Made by a program: the position numbers and the translations under genes. Positions 23,319 through 35,102 of a DNA stretch of 64,000 bases are shown in pieces. Origin of the DNA: Manihot esculenta (lineage: Eukaryota; Streptophyta; Magnoliopsida; Malpighiales; Euphorbiaceae); assembly GCF_001659605.2 (NCBI RefSeq), contig NC_035172.2, positions 21,993,973 to 22,057,972 on the forward strand. Reading direction: 5' to 3'. Every line of letters begins with the position of its first letter. Position 1 is the first letter of the stretch. A model generated the notes under the pieces. The model was not told where the DNA came from and ran no database searches. It saw nothing but the letters and a program-made list of their open reading frames with translations.

Positions 23319-24074
23319 CCTATGGCTACTACTCTACCCCTTTCTAAGCATAGAGGTGATCTTTTATCTAACGGTAAGCAGTTTCAGAAATTAATTGGCT
23401 CACTTCAATATGTTACACTGACGAGACCAAATATGGCCTTTACAGTCAATAAACTTGTGCAATTTATGCATCAACCTACTGAGGAACATTGGACAGCTGC
23501 AAAATGTTTATTATGCTATCTTAACGGTACTGCATCTATGGGCCTATTCTTCTCTAATACATCTCTAATGGCTTTACAGTGCTTTACTGATAGTGATTGG
23601 GCAGGATGCTCTGATGATTGAAAATCCACATCCGACTACGTTATTTATTTGGGATATAATCTAATTTCTTGGTCATCTAAGAAGCAGTCCATTGTTGCTC
23701 GTTCTTCCATCGAGAGCGAATATCGTTCCATTGCTCATGCTACCTATGAGATTATGTGGTTGTTGTCTTTATTATCTGAACATGGATATTTATTATCACC
23801 AGCAACTCTTTGGTGTGATAATATTGGGGTTATCTACTTGTCTTCTAATCCTGTCTTTTATGCTAGGACGAAACATATTGAACTCGATTTTCACTTTGTA
23901 AGAGATCAAGTTCAACAAAAGAGAGTTCAAATTAAGTTTATCTCTAATCAGGATCAGATTGCGGACATCATGACAAAACCTTTAGGGTCTTGTATGTTCC
24001 TTCGTCATCGAGACAAGCTTCGTCTTCTCTCTTCTCCGTCTTCTCTCTTCTCCGTCTTCAACTTGAGGGGGTAG
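23319..24074 (+). pseudogene. Copia A RNase H and polyprotein C-terminus
   Basis: Continues copia A after the solo LTR: KLIGSLQYVTLTRPNMAF, then RNase H motifs TDSDWAGC (about 23585), SWSSKKQSIVARSSIESEY (about 23670) and CDNIGVIYLSSNPVF, and the end region HIELDFHFVRDQV..ADIMTKPL. One TGA at 23619-23621 breaks the frame after AGCSDD. The C-terminus has a tandem SSPSSLFS stretch from a CTTCTCTCTTCTCCGT repeat, and the reading stops at 24074. Confidence 0.88.
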
Positions 24075-24121
24075 GTTAACAACAAATATATGATTTGCTT
24101 CTCAAAGATAAACATGCTGAC
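24061..24121 (+). repeat. Copia A polypurine tract and start of its 3' LTR
   Basis: TTGAGGGGGTAG (24063-24074) is the polypurine tract. The 3' LTR would start near 24074-24076 (GGTTAACAACA, probably an altered TGTTAAC). Only about 47 bp remain before element 3 at 24122. The LTR resumes at 43216. Confidence 0.65.
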
Positions 24122-26178
24122 TATAATACCCGGCTAAATCTCCGGCGTCGAAATTCCAACCTGTCGACAGAATCCCCATTGAAATCCGAAATCTCGAAAT
24201 TGGAATCTCCTTGGGCAAGGAAAAATAAGGTTTTTATAAAATGAATTTGAAAATAGTAAGGTCTTGAGTTAAAAAGAAAGAAAATAGTTTTAAGGAAAAC
24301 CCCAGATTCGGCCGCCGAAGGTGGTGCCGCCACAGGACCTTCCCTTTCGGCCCCCGAAGGTGGTTTATCCAGCTACCTATAAGAGGCTTTCAGCCCGAAA
24401 ATGAGGGAGCTTTCTCTCCATTTTCGAGCAGAGGTGAGTCCTTGCCCTCCCTTTTATGGTTTTATTATTTTTCCTTCAAATATCTTAGGAAATTCACAAG
24501 TTTCCTTTTGTTTTTGAAGATTTGAGTTCAAATCTAAAGTTTTAAACCTTGGAGACCTCCGAAGACCATTTTACCTCATCTCCACGTTGGGGTTGCTGTC
24601 ACCTTTAGATCTCCAAGAGATAAGTCTAGATCTTTGCTTTTCCTATGTTTTAAATAAGTTTTAAGAAGGGGTTAAGGGTTAATAATGCATGAAATGATTA
24701 GTTCTAAAGTTTTACAGTTTGAGTTAGGTTGTTAATGAATGTTTGCTCTTGTGTTGTTTTTATTGTTGCTTGTTGGGGATTAGGATAGTTTTTATGTCCC
24801 TTATGCATGTTGAGTGAGTATGAAGGTTTTTGAGGAGTTAGGTGTGAAGATTGGAGTGTTTGGTGGTTGTGTACATAGGAAAAAATCGGGTTCTACCTTG
24901 CTGGAGAACCCAGGTTCACCCACCGAAGCAAGGTTCGGCCGCCGAACCTGCTTGTGGAGGTAGCTTTTTGACCACCTAACCTTCCCCCGAAAGCATGGAC
25001 TTTCGAATCTGTGAAGGGGTTTAGGCCGCCGAACCTGCCCCCGAAGATTGCTGACTTTCGGATCTGTGAAGGACTTTCGACCGCAGAAAGTCCTCTGCCC
25101 AGCCCTCTTCTGCCTGCTTTATATGTATGTTTTAGTATGTTTAAGGGGGTTCTTGGGGGATTGTTTAGAGTCATGTAATAGTTATGTTTAGTCCCTCATT
25201 TGAGTCCATCTATGTAGGATCGGACCTAGGAGACCGTAGAGGCCTGCAGTGAATAACTGCGTCAGTGTTAGGCGAGCGTCAGCCAGAGGTGAGTAGAACT
25301 AAACTAAATCATTATTTTAAGAAATTAAACCTTTTAAGCATGTTCATGCATCACGAATGCTATATATATATATTAGGTTGTTTCGCATTAGAATTCACGA
25401 ATATGATGCATTGCATAATTTACTGTTGATGTGGAAGGATATTAGATGACCCACTAGCCCTCGATTATGATATGATATGATATGATACGGAAGTCCAGGT
25501 CGAGGCCCATTCTACGCCCCTGGCATTATGGATATGTTATGTTTAAGAGAAAGTCCTGAGGAGCTCCGTCGAGGGCCGGACACTATTGGAATATGTAGAA
25601 GGTTACTGGTGACAAATCTATCTTGATGTGAATTGTTTGTGTTGTGACACATTTCATTTGAGCATATGTTTATTAAACTGTTTTTATGTTCTACTCACTA
25701 GGCTCTTGTAGCTTATCCCTTTTCCCTAACCCCAGGTTTGCAGGGTCAAAGATAGCTCGGGAAAGTCAGCATAATTGCCGGTATAGTCAAATGTAATAAT
25801 ATAGATGTGGACATATAATATCTTTATGGTTTTAGAATTGTGCTTTGCCCTAGTGGTTGTCTTGTAATCGCTGTTTACATGATCCTTATGTAAAAGTTTT
25901 TAATTATAAGTTTATGTTTGAACTAAGCTTGAGGAATGTAATGTTCACCATACTAAAGCATTTAATGAGGGCTCTAGTATGGGTTTATGTTTTCAGGTTA
26001 ATACATGCACAGGTCGAGTCTTAGTTTATGAAATGTTTAAGTTTTTGTTATTATGTATGATCATGTATGGGATTTTATCAGGTACATAGGATGTATAGTA
26101 GGCTTGCTACGGGCTCCGGTGACCTTAAGTCGATCTGAACCCTAGCGCCGGTAGCGGTCCAATTTTCGGATCGTTACA
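24122..26178 (+). repeat. 5' LTR of element 3
   Basis: A 2057-bp LTR ending TTTTCGGATCGTTACA. It has a weak TATA (TATAAGAGG at 24378), two small TTCGG-type clusters (24306-24360 and 24910-25090), and a short ATATG/ATATGAT run near 25466. The donor-like motif of the other LTRs is altered to AGAGATAAGT here and lacks GT. Confidence 0.92.
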
Positions 26179-26181
26179 TAG

Positions 26182-26194
26182 TGGTATTAGAGCC
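26182..26194 (+). promoter_or_regulatory. Primer-binding site of element 3 (one mismatch)
   Basis: TGGTATTAGAGCC is the initiator-Met tRNA primer site with a single C-to-T change, three bases after the LTR. Confidence 0.85.
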
Positions 26195-26449
26195 TTAGGT
26201 TTATATGGTTGGACCTAGAGAGTGTTGGGCTCATAGATGTTATAGAAGGGCAAGCACATTAGGAAAAATCATGTCCATTAGAATAGGATGTAGAGTCCTA
26301 TTTTGATGAATGTATGATGATGTGTAATGCCATGATTGTATGCATATGCATTGATGATATGCTATGTACATGATGTGGGTTCATGTGTGTTCACATGAAC
26401 CATGTGATGCTAATGTTTATGTGATATATGTTGTTTTTCAGAAGTCAGG

Positions 26450-29400
26450 ATGCGAGGCTCATGTTGATCTGCACGATTGACCGGAGTTTCACCTGAAAAT
26501 GAGTGCATGGACGCCCTTCCTGCTACTGCTCCCTCAAGAGCACGGTCGAGTAGGACTAATAGAGGTGAAACGTCAAGGGACCCTAGAAGGTCTTTTGATA
26601 TAAATGGAAGAAGAACAGATCCGGGAAGGATGTCTACGGATATTAGGGAAACAGTAGAGGATGATCAAAGAAGAGACAGAAGTCTGGGTGTGAGTTTTTC
26701 AGGAGAGGGTATGGGAGAATCTGAAGGAGGCGCTCAGGCCTCAGGTTTTGCTTACCCTCCTCAGTACCAACCCTATCCACAAGGACCCGAGTATCCGATG
26801 GGAGGTCCATTGGATTTCTCTAGCTACCACCCATACCCCTAACACATGCCCTATCCTCCCTAGTATCCACCATATCCACCTTATCCCATGTTTTCACCTC
26901 CACCCTTTTATTACCAAAATCTAGCAAACCCTAATCCAGGGAATGCTGCACCACCTCCTCCCCCAGCATAACCAAAAATTTCTGAAACCCAGCTACCCAA
27001 ACCTAACCCATCAGCAGGGAGCAAGGTGAAAATGATAGACTATTTGAAGTTGGATTCTCCTAAGTATAAAGTGGGTGATGACCCGTTTGAATACCTCAAG
27101 ACAGTGAAGATGATAGCCGATGAGTTAGGAGCCAGTGATAGCAGAGCCATTCAGATGGCGGGGTTCACTCTAAAATGCAAGAAGGCAAAGGAATGGTTCA
27201 AGAATTACGTGGATTCAAAATAGGATAGCCTATCTTGGGAACAATTTTCAAATAAGTTTGCAGGGTGGGCTTTTCTAGACAGTTCGAGGGAGTTGAAGGT
27301 GATAGAATTTGAGCAATTAAGACAGACTGAAGATATGAGCGTGGATGAGTATACAGACAAGTTTCTGGAGTTGCTTCAGTTTGTGGGTCAGGCTTATGAT
27401 ATTGACTAGAAGAAGGCTAGGAGGTATACCATGAGACTCCACTCTAGGTACTCCTCCTTGATTCTAGCAGCAGAGAGAGAGAGTTTCCATACTATTATGC
27501 ATGCAGCCAGGAAAATGGAGGCTAGTGCCATCATACAAGGGACAGTAAATTAGCAGGACGCACAGTCCTCGAGTTCCAAAACCTCGAGTACAGGAAAATT
27601 TGATCTCTCTTCTCTAAATGCAGCCGACACAGGAAGTAAAAAGTGGAACAAATCCACTAGGAAGCCAAAGAAGAACAAGTTTTGAAGTAGATTGAAGTCC
27701 GGTCTGGGAATGGGAAGTGGTTCAAGCTCTGGTTCAGATAGCTCTGGATGTATGAGGTGCGGTAAACTGCACAAAGGGCTTTATCGGTTCGGGACTATAG
27801 CTTGTTACAGATGCGGACAGGAGGGGCACATGGCAGTGAGTGTTCTAATGTAGCTTTAATGGCACAGTCCCAGCAGACAGCTTCTAGCAGCGTGGCTCAG
27901 CCAGCAGCTTTAGCCACATCTCAGGGCAGAGGGCAAGGTTGAGGGAGAGAGACAGCCTCTTCTTCAGTAGGTTCCCAAGGGAAAGGTCCTTTAGCTCCGG
28001 CACGGATCTTCACCATGACACAGTAGGAGGCTAACACATCAAACATAGTGGTGTCAGGTAAACTCACTATTGGGTGTTCTAATGTGTATGCTCTTATGGA
28101 CCCTGGTGCCTCTCATTCTTTTATTTCTCCGAGAGCCGTAGACAGTTTGGTTTTGATAGCTTCTGGGCTAGAGTCTCCTCTTTGGGTCAGTAGGCCCAAG
28201 TGTGATCCATCTGTGGCATAGTTGGTCTGCCGGTTCAGTCCAGTCTTTGTCGAGGATAGGTGCCTTCCAACTGACCTTGTGGTTCTAGATTTGACTGATT
28301 TTGATATCATTCTAGGGATGGATTAGCTCTCTATTCATGGTGCTACCTTGGACTGCAGAGACAAGGTAGTCAGGTTCAGAGAATAGGATGGATCAGAGGT
28401 AGTCTTTCTAGGAGACAAGATAGGTATGCCTAGAGGTTTGATATATGCCCTGCAGGCTCATAGGTTGCTTAGGAGGGGTTTTCAGGGGTTTCTTGCTCAT
28501 GTCAGAGAGGTTAATGGTCAAGTTAGGGAACCAGCTTCAATGCCAATGGTCAGAGAGTTTCTTGACATTTTCCCAAATGAGCTACCAGGTTTACCACCTG
28601 CTAGGAAAATAGAGTTTGAAATTAAAGTAATGCCCAGAACCAGACCCATCTCTATTTCTCCCTACAGGATGGCACCTACAGAGTTAAAGGAATTGAAAGA
28701 ACAGTTGCAAGAATTGGTAGATAAGGGTTTCATCCGACCTAGTACCTCACCCTGGGGTGCTCCAGTATTGTTCGTGAAAAAGAAGGATGGATCCCTAAGA
28801 CTTTGTATTGACTACAAACAGTTGAACAAAGTCACTATCAAGAACAAGTATCTGTTACCCAGGATCGATGATCTGTTTGACCAGCTAGCAAGAGCCGGTT
28901 GTTTTTCCAAGATAGATTTGAGATCCGGGTACCATCAGTTGAGAGTCAGAGAAGAAGATGTTCCCAAGACAGCTTTCAGGACCAGATATGGGTACTATGA
29001 GTTCCTAATGATGCCGTTCGGGTTAACCAATGCCCCTACAGCATTCATGGATCTCATGAATAGAGTTTTTAGCCAGTTTCTGGATCACTTTATTATTGTT
29101 TTCATTGACGATATCTTGGTGTATTCCAGAAACACAGAGGAGCATGCCCATCATCTGAGGATTGTTTTGCAGACCTTGAGAGAACACGACTTGTATGCCA
29201 AGTTCTCTAAATGTGAGTTCTGATTGAGGAGTATCTCTTTCTTGGGGCATGTAGTGTCAGAAAAAGGAATCGAGGTGGACCCTAAGAAAGTAGAAGTTGT
29301 AGCTAACTGGTCCAGACCCACTACAGTGATAGAAATTAAAAGTTTTTTGGGTTTGGTAAGTTACTACAGGAGGTTTGTCTAGGATTTCTCAAAAGTTGCC

Positions 29401-31434
29401 ACTCCTATGACCAGGTTGACCAAAAAGAATCAGAGGTTTATTTGGTCAGAACAGTATGAGGAAAGTTTTGAAGAGCTAAAGAGAAGACTGGCGTCAGCAC
29501 CGGTGTTAGCTCTGCCTACGAGTAAGGAGGATTTCACAGTATTTTGTGATGCATTCCGAGTGGGACTAAGTTGTGTGTTGATGCAGAATGAGAGGGTAAT
29601 TGCTTATGCTTCTAGACAGCTGAAAAAGCACGAGTTGAATTATCCTAAACACGATCTAGAGATGGCAGCTGTGATTTTTGCACTCAAGATGTGGAGGCAT
29701 TACCTGTATGGGGTAAAATGTGAGATCTTTACAGATCATAAGAGTTTGCAATACATCTTGAGTCAGAAAGAGTTGAACCTGAGGCAGAGAAGATGGGTAG
29801 AACTGCTTAGTGATTAGATTGCAAGATCTAGTATCATCCGGGTAAGGCAAATGTAGTAGCAGATGCTCTCAACCGGAAATCACTTAGTAGTTTATCCCAT
29901 TCTCAGTAGAGAGAATACCGGTGGTGAGTATATTTTATAGGCTCATTAACGAGGGTTTACAGCTAGAGTTGTCTGGTACAGGTACACTAGTAGCTCAGAT
30001 GAGAGTGACACATGTATTTCTGGAGCAAGTGGCACAGAAACAGCATGAGGACCCCGAGTTGGTGAAAATAATGAGAACTGTTCAGACAGGTAAGAATGGT
30101 GAGTTTAGATTCAACAACAAAGGGATCCTCCGTTATGGAAACAGATTATGTGTACCATATGATGTAAGTTTGAAGGGAGACATTATGAGAGAGGCTCATA
30201 ATGCTAGGTACAGTGTTCACCCTAGGGCCACCAAAATGCATCAGGATCTGAAGGGAATTTATTGGTGGCCAGCTATGAAGAGGGAAGTGGCTCAGTATGT
30301 GTCCGCTTGCAAAATATGTCAGAGGGTGAAACTAGAACATCAGAAGCCAGCTGGGATGCTCAACCCACTATCAATTCCAGAGTGGAAATGGGAAAACGTG
30401 GTGATAGATTTCGTGGTGGGATTACCAGCAACGTCCAATAGACTAGACTCTATATGGGTAATATTGGACAGATTGACCAAATCTACTCACTTTATTCCTG
30501 TCAGGAGAGGTCACTCTATGGACAAATTGGCGCAGGTATATGTGGAAGAGATTGTCAGGCTACATGGGGCTCTAGTTTCGATAGTATCAGATAGGGGACC
30601 CCAGTTTACCTCCAGGTTTTGGCAGAGTTTGCAAAATGCTATGGGCACGAGGCTAGACTTTAGCACTGCCTTTCATCTACAGACTAACGGACAGTCAGAG
30701 AGGACCATCCAAACTATAGAAGACATGTTACGGATGTGTGTGCTAGACTTTGGTAGTTCTTGGAAGCAACATCTACCACTGGTAGAGTTTGCCTACAATA
30801 ACAGTTACCATGCTAGCATAGGGATGACTCCTTATGAAGCTCTATATGGGAGAAAGTGCAGGTCACCTGTCTACTGGGAAGAAGTAGGAGAAAGGACTTT
30901 AGCAGAGCCAGAGTTAGTACCAGTAGGATAGTGCCTATCATTAGAGAGAGGATCAGAACAGCAGTGAGCAGACAAAAGAGCTATGCAGACATCCGCAAAA
31001 AGCGTGTTATTTTCCAGGAGGGAGATATGGTGTTGCTTAAGCTGTCTCCTATGAAGGGGGTGATTCGTTTTGGAAAGAAAGGTAAACTAGCTCCAAGGTA
31101 CATCGGGCCCTTTGAAATCCTGCAAAAGATTGGGAATGTATCTCACAAGCTAGATTTACCTGCTTCTATGGAGAGGATCCATCCGATTTTTCATGTTTCC
31201 ATATTACGAAAATTTATGTCAGATCCGGGCAAGGTTCTTAATGAACCCGATGTAGAGATCCTAGGAAATCTCACCTATATTAAACAGCCAGTGCGGATCA
31301 TAGACACACAAATCAAAAAGCTATGAAATAAGGAAATCGCGATGGTGAAAGTTCTTTGGAATCACCACAACATGGAAGAGTGCACATGGGAGACCCGGGA
31401 GTCAATGCTTAAGCAGTACCCCTATCTCTTTTAA
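26450..31434 (+). pseudogene. Gypsy element 3 gag-pol (heavily decayed)
   Basis: Starts at an ATG after the TTTTTCAG acceptor-like tract (MRGS.., followed at once by a stop where relatives read RSAR). It ends with the YPYLF-type terminus at 31434. Recognisable in order: gag capsid region (27026-27400), CCHC knuckle near 27805-27845 with the spacing to its last Cys damaged, protease [11 protein letters not shown] near 28093, RT (28740-29230; CIDYKQLN and FIDDILVYS intact), RNase H (29550-29815), integrase (30185-30920; VSDRGPQF and ERTIQ intact) and the chromodomain-like tail (31270-31434). There are more than ten stops and at least three frame changes (between 27223 and 28426, near 29815, near 30920). 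Catalytic residues in the surviving blocks are mostly kept, but the protein is dead. Confidence 0.9.
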
Positions 31435-31486
31435 AGTAAGTGTCTTGTGTTTTCTTGATTTTTATGTTGGCTTGTTTGCTATGTTA

Positions 31487-31522
31487 AACATTCAGGGATG
31501 AATGTTTTTAAGGGGGGAAGAA
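31487..31522 (+). promoter_or_regulatory. Decayed stem-loop and polypurine tract of element 3
   Basis: AACATTCAGGGATGAATGTT (31487-31506) still forms a hairpin. AAGGGGGGAAGAA (31510-31522) is the polypurine tract directly before the 3' LTR. Confidence 0.85.
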
Positions 31523-33092
31523 TGTAATACCCAGCTAAATCTCCGGCGTCGGAATTTCAATCTTCTAACGGAATCCCTGTTGGAACCCGGAATCTCAAAG
31601 CTGAAATCTCCTTAGGCATGGTAAAATAAGGTTTTTATAAAATGAATTTGAAAATAGTAAGGTTTTGAGTTAAAAAGAAAGAAAATAGTTTTGAAGGAAA
31701 ACCCCAGGTTCGGCCGCCAAACCTTCAAGTTCGGCCGCCGAACCTTCAAGTTCGGCCGCCGAAGGTGGTACCGCCGTGGGACCTTCCCTTTTGGCCCTCC
31801 AAGGTGGTTTATCCAGCCACCTATAAGAGGCCTTCATCCCGAAAATGAGAGAGCTTTCTCTCCATTTTTGGATAGAGGTGAGTCCTTGCCCTCCCATTTA
31901 TGGTTTTGTTGTTTTTCCTTCAAATCTCTTAGGAAATTCATGAGTTTCCTTTTGTTTTTGAAGATTTGAGTTCAAATCTAAAGTTTTAAATCTTGAAGAC
32001 CTCCGGAGACCGTTTTACCTCATCTCCACGTTGGGGTTGCTGTCACCTGTAGGTCTCCAAGAGATAAGTCTAGACCTTTGCTTTTCCTATGTTTTAAATA
32101 AGTTTTAAGAAGGGGTTAAGGGTTAATAATGTATGAAATGGTTAGATCTAAAGTTTTAGGGTTTGAGTTAGGTTGTTAATGAATGTTTGCTCTTGTGTTG
32201 TTTTTGTTGTTGCTTGTTGGGGATTAGGATAGTTTTTATATCCCTTATGTATGTCGAGTGAGTCTGAAGGTTTTTGAGGAGTTGGGTGTGAGGATTGGAG
32301 TGTTTGGTGGCTGTATACATAGGGCAGAATTGGGTTCTACCTTACTAGAGAACCCAGGTTCAGCCACCGAAGCAAGGTTCGACCACCGAACCTACTTATA
32401 GAAGCAGCCTTTTGGGCGCCTAACATGCCCCCGAAAGCTTGGACTTCTGGATCTGTGAAGGGGTTTAGGCCACTGAACCCGCCCCTGAAGGTTGCTAACT
32501 TTCAGATCTATGAAGGACCTTCGGTTGTCGAACCTGCTGCTGAAAGTCCTCTGCCCAGCCCTCTTCTGCCTGCTTCATATGTATGTTTTAGTATGTTTAA
32601 GGGGGTTCTTGGGGGGTTGTTTAGAGTCATGTAATAGTTATGTTTGGTCCCTCATTTGTGTCCATCTGTGTAGGATCGGACCTGAGAGACCATAGAGGCC
32701 TGCAATGAATAATTGCGTCAGTGTTAGGCGAGCATTAGCCAGAGGTGAGTAGAACTAAACTAAATCATTATTTTAAAAAATTAAACCTTTTAAGCATGTT
32801 CATACATCACGAATGCTATGTATATGTATTAGGTTGTTTTGCATTAGAATTCATGAATATGATGCATTGCATAATTTACTGTTGATGTAGATGGATATTG
32901 AATGACCCACTAGCCCTCGATTATGATATGATATGATATGATATAGAAGTCTAAGTCGAGGCTCATTCTATGCCCCTGGCAATATGTAAGAGAAAGTCCA
33001 AATCGAGGCCCATTCTATGCCCTTGACATTATGGATATGTTATGTTTAAGAGGAAGTCTTGAGGAGTTATGCTGAAGGCCGAGCACTATTGG
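31523..33092 (+). repeat. 3' LTR of element 3, left part
   Basis: Begins TGTAATACCCAGCTAAATCTCC and matches the 5' LTR from 24122. It has one more TTCGGCCGCCGAA-type unit in cluster 1 (31707-31760) than the 5' copy. It is cut at ATTGG (33088-33092), the target of element 4. Confidence 0.92.
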
Positions 33093-34528
33093 TGTAACAG
33101 CCCGAAAATCGGACCGCTACCGGCGCTAGGATCCAGATCGGCTTAAGGCCGCCGGGACCCGTAGCAAGCCAAACATACATCCTGAACAATTGGTATAATC
33201 CCAAACATGATCAAACATTTCCAGAAAACATTTAAAACTTTACCTTTACCAAGCTTGACCTGTGTATGCACTATGACTGAACTCATAGAACCCCTAAGGT
33301 CAGCATACCCTATGTCAAACTCGGTCCAACATACATATCAACATAATATAAAACTTATGTACAAAGGAATTATCCAACTCGGGCCAAGCACAATACTATA
33401 ACTCTGATCATATTACATAATATCATTTTTCAATACAACTCTTTTACATCAATACATAACCTTACATTACATCATGTCCACTACTATTCTATTACACATC
33501 ATAACCATAGCCATATCCTGACGACTCCCCGAACTAACTGTGACCCTGCAAACCTGGGGTTAGGGGAGAGGGGTGAGCTAAAAAGCCCAGTGAGCAGAAC
33601 TAAATAGGAAAACAGTTTATTATATCATATGCTTTCATGACATGCATCACACCACAAACAATACACATCAAGGATGAATTTGTCACCAATAGCCCTCTAC
33701 ATATAGATGTCATATCATAACAAGTTCAGCAATGCTCTATGCCAGGGGCGAAACGGCCACGCCTGGACTTCACATACTCTATGCCAGGGGCGATACGGCC
33801 ACACCTGGACTTCTCTTCCTCTATGCCAGGGGCGATACGGCCACACCTGGTCTTTCCATCATATATCATGTCATACATGTCATATCGTGTCATACCATAT
33901 CATATCATGTCATACTAAGGGCTAATGGATCATCCAAAATCCATCCACATCATCATCATCGTATTATGCAATGCAACATATTCGTGATCTCTAATGCAAC
34001 AACCTATTACATAACATGGTATCCGTGATGCATGAATGTGCTTTAAACATTTAATTTCTTTAATAATAAAAGAGTTATGTTCTACTCACCTGTGACTAGC
34101 TCTGGACTGACTCTAGAGCAGCTAACACTGCCAAACACCTTGGTTCCTCGGGTCCGATCCTACACAGGTGGACTCTAGTGAGGTGCCAAACACACTCTAA
34201 ACAACTCATAAACAACTACCCAAAAACCCCCTAAAACATCACCAAAACATGCATAGGAAACAACCACGAAAAGACTGGACAGGGCACTTTCGGCGGCACC
34301 TTCGGCGGCCGAACCCTCTCTCCAGAGATGAAACTCGGGCACTTTCGGCGGCCGAACCTTCCTTCGGCGGTCGAAAGTCTACTTTCAAGCCAAAACTCAA
34401 CTTTCGGGGGCAAGGTTTGGCGGCTAATCCATGCATCCATAGGCAGGTTCGGCGGCCGAAACTACCTTCGGCGGCCGAACCTGAGTTCATCAGAACTCAG
34501 CCTCTTATGCATACCAGCCTCCAAAACC
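33093..34528 (-). repeat. Element 4 LTR, larger fragment
   Basis: Minus-orientation LTR sequence with a TTCGG-type cluster (34280-34490, here in the CGG-centre orientation) and a three-copy array at 33737-33856 of a unit like GCCAGGGGCGATACGGCCAC. It is abruptly joined at 34528/34529 to plus-orientation LTR of element 5. Confidence 0.88.
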
Positions 34529-34831
34529 TAGATGTTTTATGATGTTTATGTAAACCAACTCAACTTATGTTGTATCGCCCATTGGGGCATTGATGAGATC
34601 CCACAGAGGGGTCAAAGCTTATGATGATGTCTATGTTCAGTGCATGCACAGGTTGAGTTTGGTGTATGAAAGAATGTATAAAAGAAAAGTTTTAATTTTT
34701 ATGTATGTTGTTGATCATGTATGGGATTAAACAGGTTTACAGGTTGCATGTCAGGCTTGCTACGGGTCCCGGCGGCCTTAAGCCAACCTGGATACTAGCG
34801 CCGGTAGCGGTTCAATTTTCGGGTCGTTACA
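34529..34831 (+). repeat. Truncated 5' LTR of element 5
   Basis: The 3'-terminal 303 bp of an LTR, starting at TAGATGTTTTATGATG and ending CGGGTCGTTACA. The promoter-bearing part is lost, so the element has no LTR promoter of its own upstream of gag. Confidence 0.9.
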
Positions 34832-34834
34832 GAA

Positions 34835-34847
34835 TGGTATCAGAGCC
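34835..34847 (+). promoter_or_regulatory. Primer-binding site, initiator-Met tRNA (element 5)
   Basis: TGGTATCAGAGCC, perfect, three bases after the LTR remnant. Confidence 0.9.
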
Positions 34848-35102
34848 CTAGGTTCATAGGATCGGACCTAGAGTGTCGGGCTCATAGATGTTCTAGAAGG
34901 TCAAGCACAATAGGAAGGATCATGTCCACTAGGATAGGATGTTGAGTCCTGTCTTGTATGATGATGTGAAATGCCATGATTATATACATGTGCATTGATG
35001 CTATGATATGAATGATTTATATGTGATGCGGGTTCATGTGTTTCCACATGAACCATATGATGCTAATGTTTGTGTGATGTGTACTGTTTTTCAGAAAACA
35101 GG

